A DNA stretch of 64,000 bases from CBDDFN01 sp965227065 (GTDB taxonomy: Bacteria > Pseudomonadota > Alphaproteobacteria > SPJN01). Positions 33,455 through 42,541 of this stretch are shown in pieces. The translations under genes and the position numbers were made by a program. The notes beneath the pieces were generated by a model, which saw only the letters and a list, made by a program, of their open reading frames with translations, was not told where the DNA came from and did not search any database. The stretch lies in NCBI GenBank assembly GCA_965227065.1, contig CBDDFN010000019.1, forward strand, positions 56,160 to 120,159, in the 5' to 3' direction. Every line of letters starts with the position of its first letter. Position 1 is the stretch's first letter.

Positions 33455-34264
33455 CTATTCGGCGGCGTAAAGACCCCGCCGCGCCGGTTCTTTGAGCAGC
33501 TCTTCCCCCACCGCCCAATCGGCCCACATATCCGCCTCATGGGGCTCATCCCGCTTTTGCTCCCAATCGCTTTGCAGGAAATCGGCAACCAGCGCATGGC
33601 GGACATGGCGTGAACGGTTGGTGATGGGCGTGTGCAGGCAGCGATGATGCCACAGGATCACCGTCCCGGCGGGGCCGGGGAAGGTGACATGCTGGCATTC
33701 TTCCTGGGCGCGTTCGCGCAGATCGGCCATGTTGGACAGCATTTTCCACGAGGCTTTGCCGGGGAAACAGTCTTTCATGATGCGGTGGCTGCCTTCCCAC
33801 AGGGAAAATTCGCCGCAATTCTCATCAGTGTCGTTCAGATAGATGATGCAGCAAATCTGGAAGGGATGGGCATCCATGCCCCCCTCAACACGATAAGATG
33901 AGGTCGGCGAGGGAAAAATCGGGTAAAGCCCACGGATCTTGTTGCGCGGCCCGCCTTTGGGGCCCAGCAGACTTTCCACCCAGCCTTTGATCTGTTGATC
34001 GCCATAGACCATATCGACCAGCCAGTCAGTGTCGCGCACACATTCGCGGAATTTCAGCCGCCCGCGGCGCTTGGAAATCGGCGCGATCCGGCACGAATCG
34101 GCAATCTCGCCCACCCAGCTGTCGGGATTGTCGCGCTCAAAATGGCTTTCAACATGCGACCAGGTCAGATCAACCGCCCGGTCGATCACGTCCTGGTTGA
34201 GGTCGATCTGCTTGATGACATAGCCGCGCTCTACAAATTGCGCTTTTTCTTCGGTGGAAAGCAT
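33455..34264 (-). CDS. Phytanoyl-CoA dioxygenase (PhyH)-like protein
   Basis: A 269-residue protein of the PhyH Fe(II)/2-oxoglutarate oxygenase fold. GGMDAHPFQICCIIYLND, CGEFSLWEGSHR, the late HHRCLHT and SRHVRHAL (2-oxoglutarate Arg) follow the family order. The first iron-binding motif is unusual: where H-x-D is expected the sequence reads G129-M-D131, with H133 after it. It may use H133 instead, or lack normal activity. I chose the ATG at 34264 with AAAGG upstream; a start at 34300 is possible. The substrate is unknown. Confidence 0.72.
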   Translation of the reverse strand: MLSTEEKAQFVERGYVIKQIDLNQDVIDRAVDLTWSHVESHFERDNPDSWVGEIADSCRIAPISKRRGRLKFRECVRDTDWLVDMVYGDQQIKGWVESLLGPKGGPRNKIRGLYPIFPSPTSSYRVEGGMDAHPFQICCIIYLNDTDENCGEFSLWEGSHRIMKDCFPGKASWKMLSNMADLRERAQEECQHVTFPGPAGTVILWHHRCLHTPITNRSRHVRHALVADFLQSDWEQKRDEPHEADMWADWAVGEELLKEPARRGLYAAE

Positions 34265-34356
34265 GGTCTGCCGCCTTTGTCCCGTTTCACTCAATCCCAT
34301 TCCTGCACGATGCTATCAGCAGAACAGAAAATTTCGAAAGAAATTCATGTTTCAAT

Positions 34357-35823
34357 TCAAGGACTGTTCAATTCAAGGGCGGCAAGGCGGCGGTCGGCCA
34401 ATTCCTGCTGCACCTGGGCAAGCCGTTTCCGGTCAAGCGTGATGCGCATGTAAAACACCGCAGAGATCACGCCGAACAGGGCCGCGAGAGGGGCAATGGT
34501 GATGGCAAGCCCGGCCAGTTGACCATCTGTGATGCTGGTCGTGGCGAGTTCCGCACTGCTGGGGAAATTGAGAAAGTCGAGGGCAAAACCGCCAATCAGC
34601 GCGCCCCCGCCGGCCGCCGCCTTGGCTGAAAAGGCAATCCCGCCAAAAAATGCGCCTTCCTGACGCCGCCGGGTCAGCCATTCATGCTCATCACACAAAT
34701 CCGCCAGCAAAGCGCTGGCCACCACTGCGGCGGGCATACCAACCACGCCCATAAAGAATGTGCTGAAGCCCAGAATGGTCACCACCAGATCATCACCATT
34801 GTCGGGAAACAGGCCCGCCAGCCGCAACATGGGCGGGGCGACCTGCAAGGCCACGACGATGAGCGCCCCGGCAACAAAGATGGTTTTTTTCTCAAAATGC
34901 TTGGTCAGCCAGGGCGTAAATGGCGTGCCAACCACCCCGCCAACTACGGCGGCGTACAAAAGCTGGGTGATCTGGCCGCCATCCAGCTCCCAAAAATAAG
35001 TGTTCATATGCAGCCCCAGCGCCTTGTGGGTGCCAGCCATGATGAAAAACAGCGTCATGCCCGCAACCGCAAAACGGAAGTTGGGATTGCCCGCCACATC
35101 GCGGAACTGGGCGGCGAGCAATCCTGCAGACAGGCCCGACCGGTCGCCATCGGGTTGCTTGAGCCGCCAGATCGCCGAATGGGTCCCCAGCGCGGACACA
35201 AGCACCGACGCCCCCAACAGCAATCCCAACGTCATAGCCATAGGCGGATAGACGGACGGATCGAGTTGGAGTTGCTGGTTCTCGCCGCCATCATTCATGA
35301 ACACCATGAAGATGATCGTGATGGTCGCCACCCCGCCAAAGGCCCCGAAAATCGTGCGCCATGCAACGATGGAGGTGCGCTCGACATAATCGTCTGACAG
35401 TTCCGCTCCCTGCGCGGTATGCGGGACGAAATAAAGTGTCATGGCAAAACGGGTCAGCACCGCAAAGGCAAGCAGCCAGCCGAACAATCCCCAACTGCCA
35501 AGCCCTTCGGGCGGCATGTAAAGCAGCGTAAAGCACAGCATGAGGGGAATGATGGAGGCGTACATAAAAGGATGCCGCCGCCCCCATTTGGACTGCCAAT
35601 TGTCCGATAACATGCCGACCAGCGGGTCGGTCACCGCGTCAAACAACAGGGCGATAAAGATCGCCGCGCCGACAAAGGCGCCGCCCAGACCCAGGATCTG
35701 GGTGTAGTAAAACAGCAAGGTCAGCTCGAGCGTGGAATTGAGCACGCCTTCGGCAATCTGGCCCACGCCGTAAGCGAGCTTGGTGGGCGCGCCCAATGGC
35801 GGCCTGTCGGTTTTGTTTGTCAC
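34357..35823 (-). CDS. MFS transporter of the GPH (MelB-like) sugar/cation symporter family
   Basis: A 488-residue membrane protein with about 12 transmembrane helices. KLAYGVGQIAEGVLN, FDAVTDPLVGMLSDNWQSKWGRRHPF (the Asp-rich loop of GPH carriers) and FVPHTAQGAELSDDYVERTSIVAWR are family signatures. It probably moves a sugar or glycoside with a cation. I chose the GTG at 35823 since GGGGGA lies five bases upstream; a TTG at 35874 would add 17 residues. A 6-bp-arm palindrome lies 39 bases before this start. Confidence 0.85.
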   Translation of the reverse strand: MTNKTDRPPLGAPTKLAYGVGQIAEGVLNSTLELTLLFYYTQILGLGGAFVGAAIFIALLFDAVTDPLVGMLSDNWQSKWGRRHPFMYASIIPLMLCFTLLYMPPEGLGSWGLFGWLLAFAVLTRFAMTLYFVPHTAQGAELSDDYVERTSIVAWRTIFGAFGGVATITIIFMVFMNDGGENQQLQLDPSVYPPMAMTLGLLLGASVLVSALGTHSAIWRLKQPDGDRSGLSAGLLAAQFRDVAGNPNFRFAVAGMTLFFIMAGTHKALGLHMNTYFWELDGGQITQLLYAAVVGGVVGTPFTPWLTKHFEKKTIFVAGALIVVALQVAPPMLRLAGLFPDNGDDLVVTILGFSTFFMGVVGMPAAVVASALLADLCDEHEWLTRRRQEGAFFGGIAFSAKAAAGGGALIGGFALDFLNFPSSAELATTSITDGQLAGLAITIAPLAALFGVISAVFYMRITLDRKRLAQVQQELADRRLAALELNSP

Positions 35824-35861
35824 GCCAGTCCCCCCGGCAGCGCGCACGGATGCTGTATTAT

Positions 35862-35877
35862 TGTTTGCATCCAAACA
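35862..35877. promoter_or_regulatory. Candidate operator upstream of the GPH transporter
   Basis: TGTTTG and CAAACA (35862-35867 and 35872-35877), separated by CATC, are a perfect inverted repeat in the gap between the NTF2-like gene and the transporter. The spacing resembles LacI-type operators, but no regulator gene is adjacent. Confidence 0.3.
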
Positions 35878-35948
35878 CTGCGTTCAATTTTAAACAGCAG
35901 TGTGCCAAGCGGCGGATCGCCCGTCAACGCTTTCGAGGGGTGAGGACC

Positions 35949-36383
35949 TTATGCCGATTTGAGAGCCTCAAGCTTGGCAGCCATTTTCTCGCGAACCGCG
36001 CCGATGGCTTTGAGCGGACGGACCATCACCTTGAACTGGGTGATTTTGCCCTCGCCATTAAAGTCAATCAGGTCGATGCCATTGACGGTGATGCCGTCAA
36101 CAACACATTCAAATTCCAGTGCCGCCCGGCCATTCTGCTCGATAATCGACACATAGTGGAAGTCCTCATGCAGCACCTCGCCCGCGCTCATCAAATAAGC
36201 GGTGGTGACGGCGCGGCCGACCTGCGGGGTGAACACGACCGGGCTGATAAACTGGACATTATCGGCCAGCATCAGGTTCAGGCTTTCGGCAAAGCCATCC
36301 GCATCCTGGGCGGGATCGACACTCGCCTCGATCCAGTCGATCCAGGCTTTCAAAGGCGGTGAATAGATTACCTCAGAGGTCAT
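35949..36383 (-). CDS. NTF2-like (SnoaL-type) small protein
   Basis: A 144-residue protein with the NTF2-like cone pattern: an N-terminal helix (LKAWIDWIEASVDP), NLMLADNVQFISPVVFTPQVGR, then long strands ending in DLIDFNGEGKITQFKVMVRPL, the family's last strands. NTF2-like proteins are isomerases, hydrolases or ligand-binding proteins; the function here is unknown. I chose the ATG at 36383; the longer reading adds a non-family stretch that overlaps the MOSC promoter. It is divergent from the MOSC gene. Confidence 0.75.
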   Translation of the reverse strand: MTSEVIYSPPLKAWIDWIEASVDPAQDADGFAESLNLMLADNVQFISPVVFTPQVGRAVTTAYLMSAGEVLHEDFHYVSIIEQNGRAALEFECVVDGITVNGIDLIDFNGEGKITQFKVMVRPLKAIGAVREKMAAKLEALKSA

Positions 36384-36465
36384 GGCGGTTGGCGCTCCCA
36401 GTTCCGGTTGTGTCTGTATCGGTTGCTCCCTACTGTGCCAAAACACAAGAGGGAGGGCTATGGCC

Positions 36466-37320
36466 ATGAGCATTCGCACAACAGGTTTGTACCGGTACCC
36501 CGTCAAAAGCATGGCAGGGGAAAGCCTTGATCAGTTGACCCTGGGTCCCAAGGGCGTTCCCGGCGACCGGGCGTGGGCGGTGCGCGACGAGAAACGCGGC
36601 GGCATTCGGGGCGCGAAACATTTCCGCGAGCTGATGCAATGTTCAGCCCGCTATGCGCAAGAGCCCGCCGCCGAAGGCTCGTCGCCCGCGGAAGTCACGC
36701 TGCCTTCGGGCGAAGTGCTGGGCACCGGCGATGACGCCCTGCCCGAAAAGCTGGGCGAACTGGTCAATTGCCCGGTCAGCTTCTGGCCGCTCATGCCCGC
36801 CGATGCGCTGGATCATTATCGCCGCGGCGCCCCCATCCATGAAGATATGGAACAGGAATGGCGGCGCGTATTCGCCCGGCCCGAAGGCACTCCCTTGCCC
36901 GATCTGTCGGTCTTTCCGCCCGAACTGTTTGAGTTTGAAAGCCCGCTTGGCACCTATTTCGATGCTTTTCCGCTGCTGTTGCTGACCCAGCAATCGCTCG
37001 ACACGCTGGCCAGGGCCACGCCCGACAGCCAGTTTGATGTCCGCCGCTTCCGGCCCAACATATTGCTTGATGCCCCTTCCGATGATCCCTTCCCGGAGCT
37101 TGCCTGGGTCGGCAAAGAGGTCACGATCGGCTCAGCGACGCTCAAGGTCGAGCTGCATTGCCCGCGCTGCCAGATGACCACCCATGGCTTTGCCGACCTG
37201 CCGCGCGACAGCAAGATCATGCAAACCATGATCCGCGAAAGCGAAGGCAATCTAGGCGTCTATGCCAGCGTGGTGACCCCGGGCAAGGTCAGCATGGGTG
37301 ATACGCTGTCGGTGCAATGA
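36466..37320 (+). CDS. MOSC domain protein
   Basis: A 284-residue protein with the MOSC N-terminal beta-barrel (LYRYPVKSMAGESLDQL, VPGDRAWAVRDE) followed by the MOSC domain (FRPNILLDAP, HCPRCQMTTHGFADLPRD with the conserved Cys). Such proteins carry molybdenum cofactor and reduce N-hydroxylated compounds, or transfer sulfur to the cofactor. The ATG at 36466 is eight bases after GGGAGGG; an in-frame ATG two codons upstream is too close to it. It overlaps the next gene by four bases (ATGA). Confidence 0.85.
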   Translation: MSIRTTGLYRYPVKSMAGESLDQLTLGPKGVPGDRAWAVRDEKRGGIRGAKHFRELMQCSARYAQEPAAEGSSPAEVTLPSGEVLGTGDDALPEKLGELVNCPVSFWPLMPADALDHYRRGAPIHEDMEQEWRRVFARPEGTPLPDLSVFPPELFEFESPLGTYFDAFPLLLLTQQSLDTLARATPDSQFDVRRFRPNILLDAPSDDPFPELAWVGKEVTIGSATLKVELHCPRCQMTTHGFADLPRDSKIMQTMIRESEGNLGVYASVVTPGKVSMGDTLSVQ

Positions 37321-37871
37321 CACGTTTCGAAACGTTCTGGACAGGCCGGTTTGGTACCATACCGGCTGCCGGATTTATGCTGCGGGCCGCCTTGCCTGAT
37401 CGCTGGGTGCGGTTTCATTCCCTGCCACACGCACAGCGCTATCCGCGCAGCGACGCTGAAATGGAAATGGTGCTTTCCCGCTATCGCATGCTCGCCGACC
37501 ATGTTCTGGGGGAGAATGCAGAGTGTTTTCTGGCCCAGATCAGCTTTGCTCATCCAGACTTTGACGATGATAGCTATGACTATCAGGGCCAGCCCATGGA
37601 CCGGTTGGGTCCCCTGCCATCCAGGCATGAGGATGAAGCGCTATTGGTGCATGCCTGCCCGGTCCGCTGGACTGCAGAAGGCCACACCGATTTGCTGCGG
37701 GAAATCGCAGAAGGGATGGGACCGCACTCACTGTTCGTATCCCGGCAAACCGGCGCGGTCTTCGCGCCCTATGATGGCGGCAGCGATATCATCGCGGTCA
37801 CGCCTGAGGCCCGCGATGGGCTGCGGTCCGGCTTTTCAGACTGGCTGTCGGCGCGGGCCGATGGTCTGTAG
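37317..37871 (+). CDS. DUF3885-like small protein
   Basis: A 184-residue soluble protein. WVRFHSLPHAQRYPRSDAEM and LSRYRMLADHVLGENAECF resemble DUF3885 proteins as I remember them, which have no known function. The second half has FVSRQTGAVFAPYDGGSDII, like a SMI1/KNR4-type or immunity-like beta sheet. No signal peptide is present. It overlaps the MOSC gene by four bases, so the two are translated together. Confidence 0.5.
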   Translation: MTRFETFWTGRFGTIPAAGFMLRAALPDRWVRFHSLPHAQRYPRSDAEMEMVLSRYRMLADHVLGENAECFLAQISFAHPDFDDDSYDYQGQPMDRLGPLPSRHEDEALLVHACPVRWTAEGHTDLLREIAEGMGPHSLFVSRQTGAVFAPYDGGSDIIAVTPEARDGLRSGFSDWLSARADGL

Positions 37872-37889
37872 CCCTCGCCACAGGTCGGC

Positions 37890-38939
37890 TTAGGTTTCCC
37901 GATTGGGATTCCAGTCAAATTTGACGCGGACGATGCCGTGATCGGACGCCGCGCCACCCCGTTCATGGGTTTGCATATCGTCGGTAAATATCTGCATGTC
38001 GGCGAAGGACCATTTACGCACAGCGGCCGCATCATAAAAGGCGTCGGACACTAGAACATGGTCGAGAATGTCGGGAACATTGCCGTAGCTGTGACTGAAA
38101 TTGACATCCCGGAATGATCGCAGCTGATCAAGATGAGCGGCCATATAAAGCCCCTTGTCACTGCGGCGGCCCGCCCGTGAATGGACCGACAAACGATAGC
38201 TGGGCTGGGCCGTGATGATGTTGAGCGTGTTGGAAAGCGTTCCGTCATTCAGATCGCCAATCACCACGACAGCGTCATCATTGTCCTTCATCCGCTTGTC
38301 GAGCAATATGCGCAAACCCGTCGCTTCGGCCGTCCGCCGGATGGTCGACAAAGCGCTCCCGATGCTTGAGGCATAAGGTTTGGTCCGACGCGGCATGCCG
38401 ATCAGCCGGGCGGGGGCTTTAGATTTCAGATGACAGCAATAGACCGTGATGGGCGGAACCGCATTCTCGCCATCAAGCGCGATATCAAGCTCCATCACGC
38501 TGCGCGAAAATTCCGAAGCCACGACAGTCACGCCGTCATCATCCCGATCACCCGCAACCGTTTCTTCCGTGTCTTGGGGCTTGTCGAGCACCAGCTCATT
38601 GGGGAAGCGCTTGTGCAGCTTCTTGCGCGTCACCGTCCAGGGTTTGCGCACTGCCGCTGCCACGGCAATATTGTACCATCCAGAATTACGCAGAAATGTC
38701 AGAGCATAGCGATCCGTCAGACCCGCCGCATCGAATATATCGCGCAGCGCCTGCGGGGACCAAAGTTCCTGAAACGCGATGACATCGGCATCGAGCTGCT
38801 TGAGCTTTTGGGCGGACCAGGCGATCTTGGCATCATACTCAGCTTGCGTGTAGGGCGTACTGGTGCTGTACAGCGCCTCGCCGGGGAGCTGCAAGTTGTA
38901 AAGATTAAAACTTCCGAAGGTTATGTCTTTTTTTGACAT
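37890..38939 (-). CDS. Endonuclease/exonuclease/phosphatase family protein
   Basis: A 349-residue EEP-fold hydrolase. SFNLYNL (N12), VIAFQELW (E58), YCCHLKSKAP, VVIGDLNDGTLS and the terminal SDHGIVRVKF give the Asn, Glu, Asp/Asn and Asp-His active site of the DNase I/sphingomyelinase group. It probably cleaves a phosphodiester; the substrate is unknown. No signal peptide. I chose the ATG at 38939, five bases after GGGGGC; the longer reading adds a Lys-rich stretch. Confidence 0.83.
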   Translation of the reverse strand: MSKKDITFGSFNLYNLQLPGEALYSTSTPYTQAEYDAKIAWSAQKLKQLDADVIAFQELWSPQALRDIFDAAGLTDRYALTFLRNSGWYNIAVAAAVRKPWTVTRKKLHKRFPNELVLDKPQDTEETVAGDRDDDGVTVVASEFSRSVMELDIALDGENAVPPITVYCCHLKSKAPARLIGMPRRTKPYASSIGSALSTIRRTAEATGLRILLDKRMKDNDDAVVVIGDLNDGTLSNTLNIITAQPSYRLSVHSRAGRRSDKGLYMAAHLDQLRSFRDVNFSHSYGNVPDILDHVLVSDAFYDAAAVRKWSFADMQIFTDDMQTHERGGAASDHGIVRVKFDWNPNRET

Positions 38940-39046
38940 TTTGGCCCCCATTATTTGTATATCTTTTTTATAATACACAAATAATGTGACCGTTGCTTTT
39001 CAATATCGAGCCCCGTTTACCGGATCGGCAAGGTCGCCCCGCCCCG

Positions 39047-39379
39047 TTACGGACAAGCTGCATTGCCACCACACAGCGATGCGCAATTGACATCGCCATT
39101 GGCAACACCCGGCGCGCTATAGCCCGCCCGGCCATAATGCCAGCGGCACATTGTGCGCAAAGCGGTGGGCGTGTCGGCATAGGTTTGCGATGTCTGGCGC
39201 CAACCTTCGGTATAGCGCGCATTGCCCGGCACCGCATAGCCAACTTCGGCCACGCCCATCACGCACGGTGAAACCGAGCAATTGGCGTGAACGGCAAAGC
39301 CACCGGCCAAAGCCGGCATGGCGGTCAGCACAAGTCCGGCACCCAGAAACACCGTCTGAAGGGGTTTGGAAAAACGCAT
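39047..39379 (-). CDS. Small secreted six-cysteine protein
   Basis: A 110-residue protein with a strong signal peptide (MRFSKPLQTVFLGAGLVLTA, cleavage near ALA/GG). The mature part of about 82 residues has six cysteines (NCSVSPC, MCRWHYG, NCASLCGGNAAC), enough for three disulfides. No family is recognised. AAAGGA lies six bases before the ATG. It is divergent from another cysteine-rich secreted protein (39492) and close to the type II pseudopilin genes, but no functional link is shown. Confidence 0.68.
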   Translation of the reverse strand: MRFSKPLQTVFLGAGLVLTAMPALAGGFAVHANCSVSPCVMGVAEVGYAVPGNARYTEGWRQTSQTYADTPTALRTMCRWHYGRAGYSAPGVANGDVNCASLCGGNAACP

Positions 39380-39491
39380 CGCACATCCTTTCTGTTGGTG
39401 ACGCACGCTGCGCCTGAAATGCCGTCTGCTTGTGCAATCGCAAGCCTGTGGCATAGTGCAGTCTGATGCTGTTTGGGAAATGGGGCAAGAG

Positions 39492-40823
39492 ATGGGCAAA
39501 ATCCGCAGAGTTTTTCAGGGCGTCATCCTAACCGCCTTGCTTGCCACCGCCTTCACCCCGGCCCTGGCCCAGTCAGCCAACCCCCAATGTGGCGGCCACA
39601 TCCAGCCGCGCCAGACCATCATCTGGGCCAATCTCACCGCCTATGTAAAGCGCGTGTACCGCGTGGACACGCTGCGCACCGAAGACAAGTTTCTCGCTTA
39701 TGGACACGCCTTTGGCCGCTTGGGACGGGCGGTTGAGGGGGACCCTGAACGCCGCCAGGCGCTGGATTGTGTTCAGATCGGTATCGATCAGGCGGCCCTT
39801 CTGGCCACAATGAACGGCCATCCCAACCATTACCGCCTCGCCATGGAAGCCGCGCACGGCATGCACAATGGACGGGTTGCGAAAGCGACCGGCGTGACCA
39901 TTATGACCCCGCTTTCAAACCTGTTCCCGGCCAAAAACGTGGCCCTGCAAACCTTGCCGCCGCGCCAGCCGCCTCCGCGCGCCACCCCGCCCAGAAAACC
40001 AAGCGTCGCGCAAAGCCGGCCCCAACCCCTGCCCTTGTGCCTGGACGGTGCGAATGGCCGCTGGTCATTAACAGCGGCGCGGACGGCGCTCGACACCGCA
40101 GCGGGTCTGCTGCCGTCAATCCCCGGCGATTGCATCGGCGATGGCTGGTTTGCCTGCAAGGATGTCGTCGATCAGCTGATGATCGCGCGGGAGCATCTGT
40201 TTCAGACCTTCAACCAGAACCATGAAGGGCTGACCAATTGCCGGAAATGCGATTTTGGCCCGGTCCATGACATGGCCTCTGAACTGGTCTGGTGGCAGGA
40301 CCTGATGATCAGCCTTTATTACAATCTGTCGGGCTTTCAGAATGTCTATTACGTCATTGACGATCATCTGAACGACAAAGTGTGCACGACAAACCGCCGC
40401 CCGCCGCCCGACGTCGAAGTCGATGCCCGCGATATATTCGGCACCAACCCCACACCTCCTCCCTCCCGCGACATACGCCCCATTGGCGCGGCTGTCACAC
40501 GCACCGCCATCACCCAATGCCCACCCGGCCGGCGCTGCCGCTGCCCGCGCAGCGAAGTGACCATGCAGGTGTCCGCTGCGGGAATTGTCCAGCAAAGCGT
40601 AAGCACTGCCCCCGCCACCCGGGGCCGCAAGCAATGCCCGCCGCTTCAAGGGCTGCCATCGGGCAAATCGGTTCCGGGACGGCCGGGCCTGTGTTTCAAC
40701 TGCCCGTCGGGCACCACGCCGTCATCCATGTTGCGCACCGGCAAGGAGCTGCGCGCGCAATGGAGCTTGCCTGCCGATGAAGAGGTGTGTGTCGGCCAAA
40801 GCCAGTCACGCTGCCTGCCCTAA
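39492..40823 (+). CDS. Secreted cysteine- and proline-rich protein of unknown function
   Basis: A 443-residue protein. The signal peptide runs to about ALAQ/SA. A first domain (about 30-140) has ANLTAYVKRVYRVDTLRTED and few cysteines. A Pro-rich linker (QTLPPRQPPPRATPPRKP) follows, then a domain with paired cysteines (GDCIGDGWFACKD, NCRKCDFG), and a C-terminal part with CPPGRRCRCP, CPPLQG, CFNCPSG and a last Cys near the end. I do not recognise the family. Its stop lies seven bases before the convergent gspK stop. Confidence 0.6.
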   Translation: MGKIRRVFQGVILTALLATAFTPALAQSANPQCGGHIQPRQTIIWANLTAYVKRVYRVDTLRTEDKFLAYGHAFGRLGRAVEGDPERRQALDCVQIGIDQAALLATMNGHPNHYRLAMEAAHGMHNGRVAKATGVTIMTPLSNLFPAKNVALQTLPPRQPPPRATPPRKPSVAQSRPQPLPLCLDGANGRWSLTAARTALDTAAGLLPSIPGDCIGDGWFACKDVVDQLMIAREHLFQTFNQNHEGLTNCRKCDFGPVHDMASELVWWQDLMISLYYNLSGFQNVYYVIDDHLNDKVCTTNRRPPPDVEVDARDIFGTNPTPPPSRDIRPIGAAVTRTAITQCPPGRRCRCPRSEVTMQVSAAGIVQQSVSTAPATRGRKQCPPLQGLPSGKSVPGRPGLCFNCPSGTTPSSMLRTGKELRAQWSLPADEEVCVGQSQSRCLP

Positions 40824-40830
40824 AGGAGCA

Positions 40831-41622
40831 TCACGGCATGGCATCAAGCCGCCAATGGGTGATGATCTGATCGGGCGTGCGCTCCACCAGGCTCACCCGG
40901 CGCGCCGCCGACTGCTCAACCCTTGTACGGCAGTCAATCAGAAAAAAGCGCGAGGTGACCCCAAGCGGATGAGACCTCAGTTCGGCCATCGCCGCAGGCG
41001 GCAATAATCGCTCCATCATCCTGACAAAGCCACCAACCGTGCCGAAAGGCCGGGCGGCCACAATCTGATCCACATCGGCGGGCTGCAATCGGGGTGCCAA
41101 AGCCTGCAGCACCACGCGGGATGCGGTGTTGATGTTGATCCCGGCAGGTGCGGGAAGCGCAATCAGGTGCGGCTCAAGGCGTCTCACCAACGCTATCGGA
41201 ATATCAGGAACGCGGTAGAGCGCACTGGGAAACCGGGGCGCTGCGGCCGCCATGCGTTGGGCCTGATCACCAGTGCCGCCCATCTCCGCAACCAGCCTTT
41301 GCCACGCGGCGGAAGCGGTGGTGAGCCCGCGCAGCTCAAAGCGGGCTTGCGCATCAGAGATCATCGCCTCGGGGGCCGCCCATTGCTCACCAGCATGATC
41401 AGTGTCACTGGCCGCCAGATCTGCACGCAACAGATCATGCGCGCGCATCTCGCAGGCCTTTGTGCCGAGCACGGCCCGGTCGGCATTTATCTGCATCGCA
41501 AGCAGACCATGGGCTTCGCCGCTGCTGCGCAACAACGCAGCGGAAATCCCGGCCACCACTGCCAGAATGATCAGCGCATTGAGCAGCGCGACACCGCGTT
41601 CTGCGGGACGGGGCGCGGTCAT
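40831..41622 (-). CDS. gspK: Type II secretion minor pseudopilin GspK
   Basis: A 263-residue protein. ERG/VALLNALIILAVVAG is the prepilin cleavage site and N-terminal helix; position +5 is not Glu, which is usual for GspK. A large inserted domain follows, with ININTASRVVLQALAP, a helix-hairpin-helix-like motif found in GspK. It caps the pseudopilus tip with GspI and GspJ. It overlaps gspJ by four bases and is the last gene of gspG-H-I-J-K. Confidence 0.86.
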   Translation of the reverse strand: MTAPRPAERGVALLNALIILAVVAGISAALLRSSGEAHGLLAMQINADRAVLGTKACEMRAHDLLRADLAASDTDHAGEQWAAPEAMISDAQARFELRGLTTASAAWQRLVAEMGGTGDQAQRMAAAAPRFPSALYRVPDIPIALVRRLEPHLIALPAPAGININTASRVVLQALAPRLQPADVDQIVAARPFGTVGGFVRMMERLLPPAAMAELRSHPLGVTSRFFLIDCRTRVEQSAARRVSLVERTPDQIITHWRLDAMP

Positions 41623-42197
41623 TTCAGGCTCACCACACGGCGCAACGTGCCAAAGCTTTTTGTCTCGATGACCAGCTCAACTCCGGCGGGCAAGGCTTGC
41701 GCGCCTTCCTCATCCAGGGGCCAAAATGTCTGCCAGCCTTGCGCCGCGTCATAGGCGCGAAATTGCAGCCCGGTCACCTCGCCTGCCAAAAGAAGCTCAC
41801 GCCGCGGTTCATCCCCGTCCGACAGGGCATCGCGCGCCACACGCTCAATCCCATCATGCTGGGACGACCAGCCCAGGCTCACCCGCACAAGCGTGCTGCG
41901 CGGCTGATCAAACGGCGCAGAAAGGCCCCCGCGCGTAAATCCGATCTCACCATCGCTGAGTGCAAACACCGCCGCATCCTCGCCGCGCCCCTGGGCGGCG
42001 AAGGGGGCAATATTGCGCAAGTCCCGGCCAAGCCGGTCCATATCCCGTTGCAACTCGACCAGTGCGGCGCGGTGGCCTGCAATCACATCGTCGTTGCGCA
42101 CCGCATGGATCAACGCCTGCTGGGTCATCACCGTAAGAATGGCAAAGATCGCCATGGCGGCTACCAGCTCAATGAGAGAAAAACCGCGCTCGCTCAT
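41619..42197 (-). CDS. gspJ: Type II secretion minor pseudopilin GspJ
   Basis: A 192-residue prepilin-like protein: ERG/FSLIELVAAMAIFAIL has the cleavage site, Phe+1 and Glu+5. Then comes a helix with LQRDMDRLGRDLRNIAP, typical of GspJ, and a C-terminal beta sheet. It forms the tip complex with GspI and GspK. It overlaps both neighbours by four bases, so the cluster is translationally coupled. Confidence 0.86.
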   Translation of the reverse strand: MSERGFSLIELVAAMAIFAILTVMTQQALIHAVRNDDVIAGHRAALVELQRDMDRLGRDLRNIAPFAAQGRGEDAAVFALSDGEIGFTRGGLSAPFDQPRSTLVRVSLGWSSQHDGIERVARDALSDGDEPRRELLLAGEVTGLQFRAYDAAQGWQTFWPLDEEGAQALPAGVELVIETKSFGTLRRVVSLK

Positions 42198-42541
42198 CGT
42201 GTCTCATCCGCGCCGATCGCCGATTGCAACACCGCGCCTGCCCGGCCCGGCGCGCTGACACGCACACTCACCGTTCCGTCCGTGTTGCGATTGCTTTCGA
42301 CAGACCACCCGATCGCGCCCATCATCACCTCATCGCCGAGACCCGGCGCATCGGCACCCATCAACTCGATCTCCGCCAGCCTGTTTTGCGCCACAAAATG
42401 CGCCATCAACCGGTCTTCAAATGATGAAACCGATGCCGCCTGATAGCTCAGAAACCGGAATGTCCCGATAAGCGCGACCGACAGCACAACCAGGGCCACC
42501 AGAACTTCAATCAGGGTAATGCCACGTTCCGTGCCGCTCAT
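42194..42541 (-). CDS. gspI: Type II secretion minor pseudopilin GspI
   Basis: A 115-residue protein with ERG/ITLIEVLVALVVLSV (cleavage after Gly, Glu+5) and a following FVAQNRLAEIEL segment, the GspI hallmark (A-x-N-x-L-E-like). I chose the ATG at 42541, which overlaps the gspH stop by four bases; a longer in-frame reading is not needed. Confidence 0.86.
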   Translation of the reverse strand: MSGTERGITLIEVLVALVVLSVALIGTFRFLSYQAASVSSFEDRLMAHFVAQNRLAEIELMGADAPGLGDEVMMGAIGWSVESNRNTDGTVSVRVSAPGRAGAVLQSAIGADETR

